Below are positions 14,866 through 23,221 of a stretch of DNA of 64,000 bases, in pieces. Made by a program: the position numbers and the translations under genes. The notes beneath the pieces were generated by a model. The model saw nothing but the letters and a program-made list of their open reading frames with translations. It made no database searches and was not told the origin of the DNA. The stretch's first letter is position 1; each line of letters starts with the position of its first letter. Location: NCBI RefSeq assembly GCF_001592755.1, contig NZ_LUKF01000020.1:148680-212679 (forward strand). Direction: 5' to 3'. This DNA is from Bdellovibrio bacteriovorus. Lineage in GTDB: Bacteria > Bdellovibrionota > Bdellovibrionia > Bdellovibrionales > Bdellovibrionaceae.

Positions 14866-17822
14866 AAGCTTTTTCCCTTCTGAAGATGGCTTATACGCGC
14901 TTCCAAGTAAGAAGGCATAAGGGGATGGCCAATTTTCGTCTCGATCAGTTTCAAATTTTCAATTTCACGGATGTTTGCAGGGTCATCTGCAACAGATTTG
15001 CGGGCAGACACTAAATCACGTGACGAAAATGGTCTCTCGTCCATAGCGTCTTCTAAAGCGGACTTCATAGCGCCCTTACCCGGGATCTGGTTTAACAATG
15101 TCAATTCACGCGCTAACAAAGGACGAAGTTCCGCACGGGCCGTTCTGTAGTCCTTGATAGTTTGCGCCAAAGCCGAGGATTTATTCCAGATTTCCTGTTG
15201 CTTTTGCTGAGCCACGCGCGCCTTGTACAGGAACGGTTTGGACTGCGCTTTCAACAAAGCGATGTACTGATTTTGCTCTTGCGGAGTCAAATTCGCTGGC
15301 AATGGGAGGCCGGCTAAGTCACGAACCATGCGTTCATTTTCTGAAGACACGAGATTCAAAGACATCATTTGTGCAGTCACGTCTTTCAACGTCAAACTTT
15401 CAGCCAATAATTTGTCAGCCTTCTTAAGCAAAGACACGCGTTCCGCAATTGTCTTTTGCAACAGGCGATCTTTACTTGAATTCAACTGATGAGCTGAAAT
15501 AGAAGCTTTCGCCTGCAGAACCTTTTCGTAAAAATCTTGTTTCTTCACGAAAAGAGGCGCTGATTGTTTGCGAAGCTCTTTCATCTCAAGAACGGACTTC
15601 ATCGCAGAAGCGTTCTCGGTTTTTGCGTAAACTAATAAAGCCGTTTCATTTAAAAGAGCGGGTCTTTGCTTAAGCTCAGGCGCTTGGGCTTTTAGTTCCT
15701 TCACTGGGTTTTCGGAAGTCAAAACTAAGCGGGAACGAATGACCAAAGATCTTTCACCACGAAGACCTGCATCTAAAGATTTGCGGTAGTGTTTAGAGGC
15801 ATTTAAACCGGCTAAGTCCGCTAGGGTTCCAAGACGGAATTCTTTTTCCTTTTCAGAAATCTTAGATTGCTCCATACGAAGTGCCGTCGCATAGGCATTT
15901 CTGAAGTCTAATTTTTTCTCGTAGTAACCAGTCAATTGCTCTAAAGCCGACTCACGCTGAGCTTCCGTCAGTCCAGGAACAGCCATCAACGAAGATAATG
16001 CGCCAACATAAACTTTTTCTTCATCTAACTTCTTAGCCAAAACAGCCTGATTGTTAAAGAAAAGAATCTTTTCTTGGTTACTGGCATTTTTAACTTTATC
16101 CGAATCAAGACTGTTTAAAGCTTTCTTTAAGTCCGAAGAACTTGATTTAGGATCGTTAGCGACACGTGCTACACGATTCATCAAGGATTTACGAGCAATC
16201 CCTTCGAATTCAACTCGAGCAGACGGGAAGATCTCGGCATAATCCCAAGCCAGGTCTTCAAGAACTTTTTCGTTTTTAAGCTGCGCCAATGCATCTAAAG
16301 AAAGGTCCGCAGATTTTTTACGAAGATCTGCCGTTCCCGATTTGTCTTTAGCCAAGTCTTCAAAAGACTCCGCCGCATCCGCAAATTTCTTCTGCGTGTA
16401 ACTGAGGTAAGCTAATTGATATTTCACTTCAAATGACTTCGCATCGCGCGGAGCATACTTTAAATAGTGAAGATAAGCTTCACGTTGCAATTGGGGATTT
16501 TTAGATTTTTCTGCCGCAGAAACTTCGTTCAAAAGAGCTTCGTTGCGCTCTTTTTGAGAAAACTGACGGCTTTCACTCACAGTTCGGTAAAGAGCTACAG
16601 CAATAGGGAAGTTATTAAGTTCCATAGCCACAGAAGCCCCACGTTGAGTCATTTCCATATCAGAAGGGAAAGTTCTGTTATACGTGATATAAGCGTTCAT
16701 CAAATCTTGATCCGGCTTCAACTTCTTCGAGCGATGAAGTTCTGTTACATAACGTTTCATCGACTTTTGGATTTCTTCACACTTGTCACCAGAACAGCCC
16801 GCTTTTTGTAAAGCCAAAGCGGCTTTAGAAAACTCAGATACTGATTCTGTTGTTTGACCGCGATCATAGTTGATCTGCGCCAACTGGATGGATGCTTCGA
16901 TACGCTCTTCCTTAGAAAGCGCACTATGAGCCATGTAACGGCTCATGATTTCTTGAGCGGCCTTCTTCTGACCGATACGATCCGTTTCTTTCGCGAAGTA
17001 TAATAGAAGATCTTTGCGCTTTTCTTCGGGAGTTAAAGATTCAAATTTCGTGATTTCACGGGAAGTCACGTCTTGCTTTGTATAGAACATCGCAAGATCA
17101 CGTAAAACGTCGGTATGAAAAGGGGCATCGTATTTAGAACCCTCTTCCGTCTGACGAGTGATAGCCGTAGGATCTTTTAAAAGATCTTCTAGTGTTGCGA
17201 TTGCCGACTTTAAGTTGTCCGTGTTGAAGTCACACCATGCGACGTTGTAGATCGTCAAATAGCGATTTTCCAAGCTCTTATCTTTAAGAGCGATTTGATA
17301 GTTTTGTTTGGCTTCAACAAAGCGACCTTTTTGGAAAAGAAGATCGCCAAGTCCCACGTGGGAACGAACCACGATGTCTTTATTGATATTTTTCTTTTTA
17401 GCGTCTTTGATGATGTTTTCATAAAGAGCGATGGCTTTATCGACTTGGCCCGCCATCTCGTAAAGATGGGCCAATTGGAAAAGAATAGGGCCGTGCTCAT
17501 TGAGTTTTACTTCCTGAAGAAGCATTTCATAAATTCTAATAGCCTTTTGACGGTCGTCTTTAGAACCTTTGCAGCCTTCACAGTTGGCTTCCACTTCCAG
17601 CATAAAACGAGTGCGCGCGCGCTCGGAAAGAAGATCCGCCAGACGCTGCTGGCTCGCAAGCCATGCCGGATCAGACTTATCTAAAGCCGATAAGACACGT
17701 TCCATTTTTTTGATAACGAGATCCTGAGTGCCTGCCGCCATTTTTTCGGCAAATGCCGGAGGAGTACTCAAAATACCGCCTAAAAATGCTCCAAGAACTA
17801 GGATATCGTTAAGTGTTTTCAT
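14862..17822 (-). CDS. 986-residue exported TPR repeat protein (AglT-like)
   Basis: A large periplasmic protein with a signal peptide (residues 1-25, AFA). Most of the length is TPR/HEAT-like helical repeats, clearest at ~75-260 (PILFQLAHLYEMAGQVDKAI, HVGLGDLLFQKGRFVEAK) and ~470-500. An early CEGC pair may bind metal. AglT and related TPR proteins of Myxococcus gliding operons have the same pairing with TolQ/TolR-like motors. It overlaps its neighbours by 4 bp on both sides. It is likely a scaffold joining the motor to the outer components. The exact orthology to AglT/GltE is not established here. Confidence 0.85.
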   Translation of the reverse strand: MKTLNDILVLGAFLGGILSTPPAFAEKMAAGTQDLVIKKMERVLSALDKSDPAWLASQQRLADLLSERARTRFMLEVEANCEGCKGSKDDRQKAIRIYEMLLQEVKLNEHGPILFQLAHLYEMAGQVDKAIALYENIIKDAKKKNINKDIVVRSHVGLGDLLFQKGRFVEAKQNYQIALKDKSLENRYLTIYNVAWCDFNTDNLKSAIATLEDLLKDPTAITRQTEEGSKYDAPFHTDVLRDLAMFYTKQDVTSREITKFESLTPEEKRKDLLLYFAKETDRIGQKKAAQEIMSRYMAHSALSKEERIEASIQLAQINYDRGQTTESVSEFSKAALALQKAGCSGDKCEEIQKSMKRYVTELHRSKKLKPDQDLMNAYITYNRTFPSDMEMTQRGASVAMELNNFPIAVALYRTVSESRQFSQKERNEALLNEVSAAEKSKNPQLQREAYLHYLKYAPRDAKSFEVKYQLAYLSYTQKKFADAAESFEDLAKDKSGTADLRKKSADLSLDALAQLKNEKVLEDLAWDYAEIFPSARVEFEGIARKSLMNRVARVANDPKSSSSDLKKALNSLDSDKVKNASNQEKILFFNNQAVLAKKLDEEKVYVGALSSLMAVPGLTEAQRESALEQLTGYYEKKLDFRNAYATALRMEQSKISEKEKEFRLGTLADLAGLNASKHYRKSLDAGLRGERSLVIRSRLVLTSENPVKELKAQAPELKQRPALLNETALLVYAKTENASAMKSVLEMKELRKQSAPLFVKKQDFYEKVLQAKASISAHQLNSSKDRLLQKTIAERVSLLKKADKLLAESLTLKDVTAQMMSLNLVSSENERMVRDLAGLPLPANLTPQEQNQYIALLKAQSKPFLYKARVAQQKQQEIWNKSSALAQTIKDYRTARAELRPLLARELTLLNQIPGKGAMKSALEDAMDERPFSSRDLVSARKSVADDPANIREIENLKLIETKIGHPLMPSYLEARISHLQKGKSL

Positions 17823-18313
17823 CGTGCTGGTACCACCGCAAATTTCATTTTCTCAAAACCCGATTCAGAACTTGCTCTTAACAAAGGATCCAAATCTTCG
17901 TACTTCATCTCTTGGTCAGCCTGAACTAAAAGTTCAACCAACTTTTCTTCTGATCTCGCTTTAAGCTCGGTCAGCTTTTGTCCTAAAGCGCGCACGGGAA
18001 CGACTTCGTCATTCAGGCGATAAACACCTTTTTGAATTGTCAAAATAGGCGTTTCCTTGTCGATACCGACACTGTGTTCAGCCATCGGCAGGGACATCTT
18101 CGCCGGAACTGTCGACTCAATGCCGCTATTTTGAGTTCCGATAAGAAGATAGATCACGATGATCGAAAAAGCGTCGATCAACGAAGTCAAAGGAAGTGCT
18201 AAAGCCAAACTGCTTGCCGCACCTTTCTTTTTCTTCATTCCCGGCTTTAGGTTTTGTAAATCACCTAAAGGAGATCTTTTTTTACCAACGTTAGCAAAGG
18301 ACGATGTTTTCAT
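17819..18313 (-). CDS. ExbD/TolR-like motor protein 2
   Basis: A 164-residue inner-membrane protein with a basic N-terminus, one membrane helix (~37-55) containing the proton-pathway Asp in SLIDAFSIIVIYLL, and a periplasmic ExbD-type domain (ILTIQKGVYRLNDEVV, VELLVQADQEMKYEDLDPLL). ExbD/TolR subunits convert ion flow through the TolQ-like channel into movement of a trans-envelope complex. Two different ExbD paralogues next to one TolQ-like gene reproduce the AglR-AglQ-AglS arrangement of Myxococcus. ATGA overlap with the next gene. Confidence 0.9.
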   Translation of the reverse strand: MKTSSFANVGKKRSPLGDLQNLKPGMKKKKGAASSLALALPLTSLIDAFSIIVIYLLIGTQNSGIESTVPAKMSLPMAEHSVGIDKETPILTIQKGVYRLNDEVVPVRALGQKLTELKARSEEKLVELLVQADQEMKYEDLDPLLRASSESGFEKMKFAVVPAR

Positions 18314-18318
18314 AAGTC

Positions 18319-18786
18319 CTACCCAAGTGGGGATAAACCCACACCTTCAAATTGATTCTGTTTCAGCTTGTCCATAATACGAATCACGTCACCGTAAGAG
18401 GCTTGTGCTTCAGGACGAACTACGCCTGTTTTAAGATCAGGCCATTTTGCACGCAGAGCTTGAAGTTTTTGTTCAAGCACGGCCCAGTTCACACTGCGAC
18501 CTGAAGCCTGAATTTGCTCTTCGTGAGTTTTAGCATTGGGCAAATCGCGCAAGGACAGTTGAACTGCACCCTGTGTGTTTACCGTGATCCAAAGGGATGG
18601 AGGATTCTTTGCTCCAGCCACAGAGTTATCACCGATCGCTTGGCGCGTATCGATTGTTCCGATCTGAATCCAAACCGCTGTTAGAAGAAGGAAGCAGATA
18701 AGAACCGATAAAATGTCCAAGATCGGTAAAATATTAAGTTCAAAGTTCAAATCTTTGTCGTCGCCCGATCCGCCCATCATGCTCAT
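18319..18786 (-). CDS. ExbD/TolR-like motor protein 1
   Basis: A 155-residue inner-membrane protein. The N-terminus contains an acidic GSGDDKDLNFELN segment, then a membrane helix (~20-42) with the conserved Asp in LPILDILSVLICFLLL, and a periplasmic domain with RPEAQASYGDVIRIMDKLKQ near the C-terminus, the usual ExbD helix-strand end. It starts 2 bases after the TolQ-like gene stop. Same motor as the second ExbD protein; the two are divergent in sequence, suggesting non-identical roles. Confidence 0.9.
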   Translation of the reverse strand: MSMMGGSGDDKDLNFELNILPILDILSVLICFLLLTAVWIQIGTIDTRQAIGDNSVAGAKNPPSLWITVNTQGAVQLSLRDLPNAKTHEEQIQASGRSVNWAVLEQKLQALRAKWPDLKTGVVRPEAQASYGDVIRIMDKLKQNQFEGVGLSPLG

Positions 18787-18788
18787 AA

Positions 18789-19478
18789 CTATCTCCCAGA
18801 GTTAGCAGGAACTTCTTTAGTTGTAGAAACCGGCTCGTAGTGGAAACCCAATTGGATGAAAAGGTTCAAAGCACCTTTGTTAAGGTCATCCGTCAAACGA
18901 GATGCACGGTTTTGCAAAACCGCATACATGATCAAAGCAGGAACTGCCACGATCAAACCGTAAGCTGTTGTATTCATCGCCAAAGAAATACCTTGAGAAA
19001 GGATTGTCGCTTTTTCCGCTGGGTTCGCATTTGAGATACCCGCGAAAGAGTGGATCAAACCTGTGATTGTACCTAATAGACCTAATAGAGTGGCAACGTT
19101 AGCAAACATCGCCAAGAAACCAATGCGTTTTTCTACACGAGAGTTTTCTTCAAGAAGAACTTCATCCATTTTAAGTTGGATCTCTTCTTTACCGCCCATA
19201 TCCATTGCCGCTTGAATGCCGGCCGCCGCCACTACGCCCAAGGGTTCTTTAGTGCCCATTTGCAAAGAGCGACGAAGAGCTTTTTCTAAGTTTCCAGAGC
19301 GAATATCTTCCGCCAGAACTTTCGAAAGTTCTTTCTGATTTGTTTTACGAGCACCAAAAAGCGCAAAAGCTCTTTCTGCGATGATCGCGATTGAAACGAT
19401 TTGGGCTGCTAGAATAGTCCACATCCAGATTGCATCTGCTGATGTAAAGCCACGACCTAATGATAATAAGAATTCCAT
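18789..19478 (-). CDS. MotA/TolQ/ExbB-family proton channel (AglR-like)
   Basis: A 229-residue inner-membrane protein with three membrane helices (~15-35, ~128-150, ~165-190). Family hallmarks are LLGLLGTITGLIHSFAGI and GISLAMNTTAYGLIVAVPAL, which line the proton path. It is the first gene of the ten-gene operon and follows a strong GGAGG ribosome site. With the two ExbD-like proteins it forms a predicted proton-driven motor. The rest of the operon (AgmX-type protein, TPR scaffolds, barrel) makes a gliding-type Agl/Glt machine more likely than a plain Tol-Pal or TonB system. Confidence 0.92.
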   Translation of the reverse strand: MEFLLSLGRGFTSADAIWMWTILAAQIVSIAIIAERAFALFGARKTNQKELSKVLAEDIRSGNLEKALRRSLQMGTKEPLGVVAAAGIQAAMDMGGKEEIQLKMDEVLLEENSRVEKRIGFLAMFANVATLLGLLGTITGLIHSFAGISNANPAEKATILSQGISLAMNTTAYGLIVAVPALIMYAVLQNRASRLTDDLNKGALNLFIQLGFHYEPVSTTKEVPANSGR

Positions 19479-19550
19479 AATAATTTATCCTCCACGGTAA
19501 ATTCTGAACCCTTAGGAGCAATGAAGGTGCCAGAAGAGGCGTCGAAGTTT

Positions 19551-19573
19551 TTGACACTTTTCAAAAGTGACAA
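19551..19573 (-). promoter_or_regulatory. Palindrome upstream of the gliding-type operon
   Basis: TTGACACTTTT - C - AAAAGTGACAA: ten of eleven arm positions pair. It lies about 75 bases before the first start codon. The minus strand carries TTGTCA and the plus strand TTGACA, both -35-like, but neither has a good -10. It could be an operator or a factor-binding site. Within 19479-19750 I see no gene. Confidence 0.4.
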
Positions 19574-19750
19574 AATAAGGCTCATGGAACAGCGGGAAGC
19601 ATTAGTTTTGAGATCGCAGTGAAAAGGACGGAAAAGTTTTTCCTAAATTATTCCTTAGTGATTTTCCTAGATGAAATTCAGATTTTCTGAAGAAGCCAGA
19701 ATTTATACTTAGTTCACACTAGAGCCGCAAATTGGCGCAAGCTGAAGTGC

Positions 19751-20572
19751 TTAAGGAGTTTTAAACCAGCAAGCGGGGCGGGCGGAAACTCCCTCCGCGC
19801 AAAGGTTGAGTTGCATGTCTTTTCGCTCATAATCCAAAGGGAGCACATCTTTGCACAGAGCTCCGGCAAAAAGAGTGTCCAGGCGACATTGTCGAGAAGG
19901 ATAGCTATCGGCAATCGTAGTATCACTGACAGTTTTATCGGGAGTGTTAAATGAAATAGGGAAGTCCATCACCATCGTCAGAAAACTAAATCCTGCTAAA
20001 GCCGTTCTTTGGCAAAGATACGATTCAGACGTGCGCAACCCCCACACCGAATCACATAAGTTTGTAACACGTTGAGGAATCTCTTTTCCATTTAAGGCCG
20101 CTCGATGATCTTCCCCCGCGACCATTTTTCTAAAGCAGACCGCCGTCGAGTAATAATCTGATTGTCCTTCTGAAGTTAAAAGACTCTTGCCGCTTTCATC
20201 GATCGGGCCTTCCCACTCAGCGGGAACACTTCTTAACGGGCGACCTCCAAAAAGATGTCCCGCTTCATGACAAAGTGTTAAGGCTAGAGCATCTTCGCTC
20301 ACACGCGAAGACGTCAGCATCCCCACATCAACACCGATGCCGTACTTTTTTAGTTCGTTGCGCACGGCTTGCGCCGAAACGGTTGTTCGATCCCAATGAA
20401 TCTCTAGAAAGAATTCTTCCCCTCGGGCTTTGGCGATGGGCTCATAAAGACTTTTAGTTTTCGCGAAAAGAGCTTGCGCTTTTTCCGGCGCGACTGAAGT
20501 TTGCGCTACGCTGAGCGCACTTGAAAGAAATAATAGGAGTAATAAGAACGAACTAAAAAGTCTCAAAAGCAT
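19751..20572 (-). CDS. Exported zinc-metalloprotease-like protein
   Basis: A 273-residue protein with a long hydrophobic signal peptide (MLLRLF start, cleavage near SVAQ). The frame extends 12 codons upstream; no clear ribosome site distinguishes the starts, and 20572 is chosen for signal-peptide shape. A CHEAGHLFGG segment carries the HExxH zinc motif, and SEGQSDYYSTAVC about 40 residues later offers a Glu as third ligand with a following Asp, as in gluzincins. Seven or more Cys suggest disulfides. It would act in the periplasm or be secreted; its substrate is unknown. It stands alone between the operon and cydB. Confidence 0.8.
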   Translation of the reverse strand: MLLRLFSSFLLLLLFLSSALSVAQTSVAPEKAQALFAKTKSLYEPIAKARGEEFFLEIHWDRTTVSAQAVRNELKKYGIGVDVGMLTSSRVSEDALALTLCHEAGHLFGGRPLRSVPAEWEGPIDESGKSLLTSEGQSDYYSTAVCFRKMVAGEDHRAALNGKEIPQRVTNLCDSVWGLRTSESYLCQRTALAGFSFLTMVMDFPISFNTPDKTVSDTTIADSYPSRQCRLDTLFAGALCKDVLPLDYERKDMQLNLCAEGVSARPACWFKTP

Positions 20573-20803
20573 ACAGGTCTTATCGGAAGAAACCAGAAGT
20601 AAGATCACTGGACTTAGTGCCGTAAAGCATGTTCATGCAGATACTTCATGTTCTTTATCCTGAACACAGAAAATTTTATTGAGGCTTTGCGCGAATTTTT
20701 CAATCCTATTTGTGGGCAGCTTAAAAAGTTTCGCCCGTTTCACTTCGAGGGAAGATTGTTGGATAAGCAATCAGTCACCGACGGTGAGCCTTGGGGGAGG
20801 CAA

Positions 20804-20823
20804 ATTGACCATGGACGGTCAAT
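20804..20823 (-). terminator. Hairpin downstream of cydB
   Basis: ATTGACC - 6 nt - GGTCAAT inverted repeat, extended on the minus strand by GGCAA/TTGCC with a small bulge. It lies just after the cydB stop. There is no U-tract behind it, so it may be a stability element rather than a classical terminator. The rest of 20573-20803 shows no supported gene. Confidence 0.4.
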
Positions 20824-20831
20824 CCTTGCCG

Positions 20832-21845
20832 TTACATCTCTTCTGTCGTCCCGGTCTTAAATACCTTCATCAAATAGAACAGACTTGGAAAAATAAAAAG
20901 ACTTCCGACTAAAAGAGCCATCACCAATTGCCAAAGTGTCGCTAAGGGAGCTGCGGCTTCGTAAAAACTGACCGGTCCTTGCGCCGTCAAAAGAGCGTTC
21001 GGTGCATTGAGCACATACCATCCTGCCAAAATCAAAGTGATTTGTCCGGCTGCCACCGTGCGGGTTAACAGAGTTTGTCGTTTTCTAATAAAAAACCAAA
21101 GCGCGATGAAGAGCGCTGTTGCCGCAATCATGATGGCCATAGTGATTTTACTTTCAAAGAAGTCAGCAAACAAAGGCGTGCGCTCATCGGCTGAGGCCGC
21201 AAAAACAAAAGCGCCAGAAAGGACGACTAAGTAATTAAGAATAAAAGCGCGTTTGATAAACATCTTTTTAAGATCCAGATTTTCTGTTTCACCGATCAAA
21301 TACACACTGGCTAGGAAAGCGAAGATACAGACAACGAAGATACCCATGCAGAAAGGATAGAGTCCCCACCACGGAGCGATGTACGCTTCGTGAAAGTCGG
21401 TGCTTAACGGATCAATCAAACCACGATTCAAGCTTCCGGCAATGATACCTAACCACATCGCCGTCCAAAGACTCGAAGTTCCAAAAAGAACTGTGTAGAC
21501 GTTTTGTGATTGAGGCGCTTGCACAGCATCGTAATGCCGAAAGGTGAAAGCACATCCGCGAACAACGATGCCGAAAAGCAGAGCCACCATTGGAATGTGC
21601 AAAGACGTCATAAGAAGCGTGAAGATCGAAGGAAATCCCATGAAAAGTATCACGACAACTAAGATCAGCCACATGTGATTGGCCTCCCACACGGGACCCA
21701 TCGCATCGTTGATAACCTTTTTTTGTGAATCTCGTAAACTGCCTGCAGGAAGAAGTTCTAAAATACCGGCACCATAATCGGCGCCACCAAACAGAACGTA
21801 AAGTAAAAGCGAAGCTCCAATAAAGAAAAGAAGAATTTCAATCAT
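20832..21845 (-). CDS. cydB: Cytochrome bd-type oxidase subunit II
   Basis: A 337-residue membrane protein with about eight to nine helices. Subunit II signatures are GGADYGAGILELL near the N-terminus and GPVWEANHMWLI, where the Trp-Glu-x-Asn-His motif is family-wide. It pairs with CydA to reduce O2 to water with quinol, without pumping protons. The ATG overlaps the cydA stop (ATGA). Length fits the CIO/CydB group. No cydX-like small gene was noticed after it. Confidence 0.93.
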   Translation of the reverse strand: MIEILLFFIGASLLLYVLFGGADYGAGILELLPAGSLRDSQKKVINDAMGPVWEANHMWLILVVVILFMGFPSIFTLLMTSLHIPMVALLFGIVVRGCAFTFRHYDAVQAPQSQNVYTVLFGTSSLWTAMWLGIIAGSLNRGLIDPLSTDFHEAYIAPWWGLYPFCMGIFVVCIFAFLASVYLIGETENLDLKKMFIKRAFILNYLVVLSGAFVFAASADERTPLFADFFESKITMAIMIAATALFIALWFFIRKRQTLLTRTVAAGQITLILAGWYVLNAPNALLTAQGPVSFYEAAAPLATLWQLVMALLVGSLFIFPSLFYLMKVFKTGTTEEM

Positions 21846-23143
21846 TGAACCTCAAACTTTCTTTGGGCGACGGCAACTTGCCGTTTTAGCAGCCAGACCG
21901 TAACGAAACTTAAGAATAGATACAAAGCTAAGAATAAAAAGAAATGATATTTCATTCCTGGCACTGGGGTGACGGCATCGCGTGTTTTCAGAATCCCGTA
22001 AATGATCCAAGGTTGTCGTCCCACTTCAGTGACGATCCATCCAGCTTCCATCGCAACAAATCCCAAAGGTGAAAAGGCGATGATGGTTTTTAAAAGCCAA
22101 GATGGAAAAGTGTTCTTCCGTTGATAGATGAAAAATAAGATCGCGATAAGAGCCATTGCTGTTCCAATGGCGACCATGATTTGAAAGCTAATGTGAGTGA
22201 TGACTAGCGGAGGCCACAACTCTCGAGGAACTTGATCTAAACCCATCACTTCGGCATCAACATCATTGAAAGCCAGAAAGCTGAGCATTCCAGGAAGAGG
22301 AATGCTATAATCCATAGTTTGGGTTTCGGCATTTGGAATACCCCCAATGTGCAAAGGGGCACGTCTTTCGGTTTTAAAGTGACCTTCCATCGCAGCCAAC
22401 TTCACCGGTTGCAACACGGCCACTCGTTGAGCAGCAAAGTGTCCAATAAAAGGCTGGGCAATGGAAGCGGCGGCTCCAAAACACATCGCGATTTTAAATG
22501 CTTTCAGATGAAGTTCTTGAGCCCGGCCTCGAAGATATAAGAAGGCATGAATACCCGCGACCGCAAAGCCCACCGCTTGCAAGGCGGCAAATTGCATGTG
22601 CAAGGTTTGATGGAGCCACGCCTTATTAAACATCGCGGCCACAGGATCAATATTCATTGCTTCGCCATTCACCCAATCAAAACCGGCCGGCGAATTCATC
22701 CAGCCATTCGCAGCGACGACGAAGACGCCAGAAGCAAAGCCGCTAATACCCACCATTAAACCAGTGCCCCAGTGAACCCAAGGTCGCATCTTCTTCCAAC
22801 CATAAAGAAAAAGACCAATGGCAATAGCTTCTAAAAAGAAAGCGGTGCCTTCCCACGAAAAAGGCATTCCAATAATGGGGCCGGCGTATTTCATAAACCC
22901 GGGCCAAAGGAGTCCCAATTCAAAAGACAGTACAGTTCCCGAAACCGCGCCCACCGCAAATAAAATCGCGACACCTTTCATCCACATTTTAGTAAGCTCT
23001 AGATATTCAGGATTTTTCTTCTTTAAAAAAAGATAGTGAGCCGCTGACATAAAAAAAGGCATTGTCATGCCGACCGCAGCAAAGATTATGTGAAACCCTA
23101 AAGAAAAAGCCATCGTTGAGCGGGCAGCCATCAGGTCTGTCAT
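21842..23143 (-). CDS. cydA: Cytochrome bd-type oxidase subunit I (CIO-like, short Q-loop)
   Basis: A 433-residue membrane protein. His18 (in SLGFHII) is the expected haem b595/d ligand position; LHQTLHMQFAALQA supplies the middle His, a late Met lies within the membrane part, and EVGRQPWIIYG is the conserved GRQPW motif. The Q-loop between QRVAVLQPVKLAAMEG and the next helix is short, which fits the cyanide-insensitive-oxidase subgroup rather than the long-loop E. coli CydA. High O2 affinity could help during growth inside prey. It is the first gene of cydAB and has a promoter tight against the start. Confidence 0.93.
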   Translation of the reverse strand: MTDLMAARSTMAFSLGFHIIFAAVGMTMPFFMSAAHYLFLKKKNPEYLELTKMWMKGVAILFAVGAVSGTVLSFELGLLWPGFMKYAGPIIGMPFSWEGTAFFLEAIAIGLFLYGWKKMRPWVHWGTGLMVGISGFASGVFVVAANGWMNSPAGFDWVNGEAMNIDPVAAMFNKAWLHQTLHMQFAALQAVGFAVAGIHAFLYLRGRAQELHLKAFKIAMCFGAAASIAQPFIGHFAAQRVAVLQPVKLAAMEGHFKTERRAPLHIGGIPNAETQTMDYSIPLPGMLSFLAFNDVDAEVMGLDQVPRELWPPLVITHISFQIMVAIGTAMALIAILFFIYQRKNTFPSWLLKTIIAFSPLGFVAMEAGWIVTEVGRQPWIIYGILKTRDAVTPVPGMKYHFFLFLALYLFLSFVTVWLLKRQVAVAQRKFEVQ

Positions 23144-23146
23144 GGC

Positions 23147-23184
23147 TTCACTTTATTCAATTCAAAATCTTAGGTCAAAGTGAA
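23147..23184 (-). promoter_or_regulatory. cydA promoter with symmetric operator-like arms
   Basis: On the minus strand TTGACC (23178-23173) and TAAAGT (23155-23150) are separated by 17 bases. Perfect 8-base inverted arms TTCACTTT (23147-23154) and AAAGTGAA (23177-23184) overlap both elements, with centres 30 bp apart. The predicted transcription start falls on or next to the A of the cydA ATG, and no good Shine-Dalgarno is visible. Confidence 0.5.
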
Positions 23185-23221
23185 CCTGCGACTGCAACTC
23201 TGTGTTGCTTTACACAAGCAG

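Noticed and set aside
20648..20860. 70-codon plus-strand ORF between the protease and cydB
   Set aside because: Runs into the 3' end of cydB on the other strand, no ribosome site, no recognisable motif.
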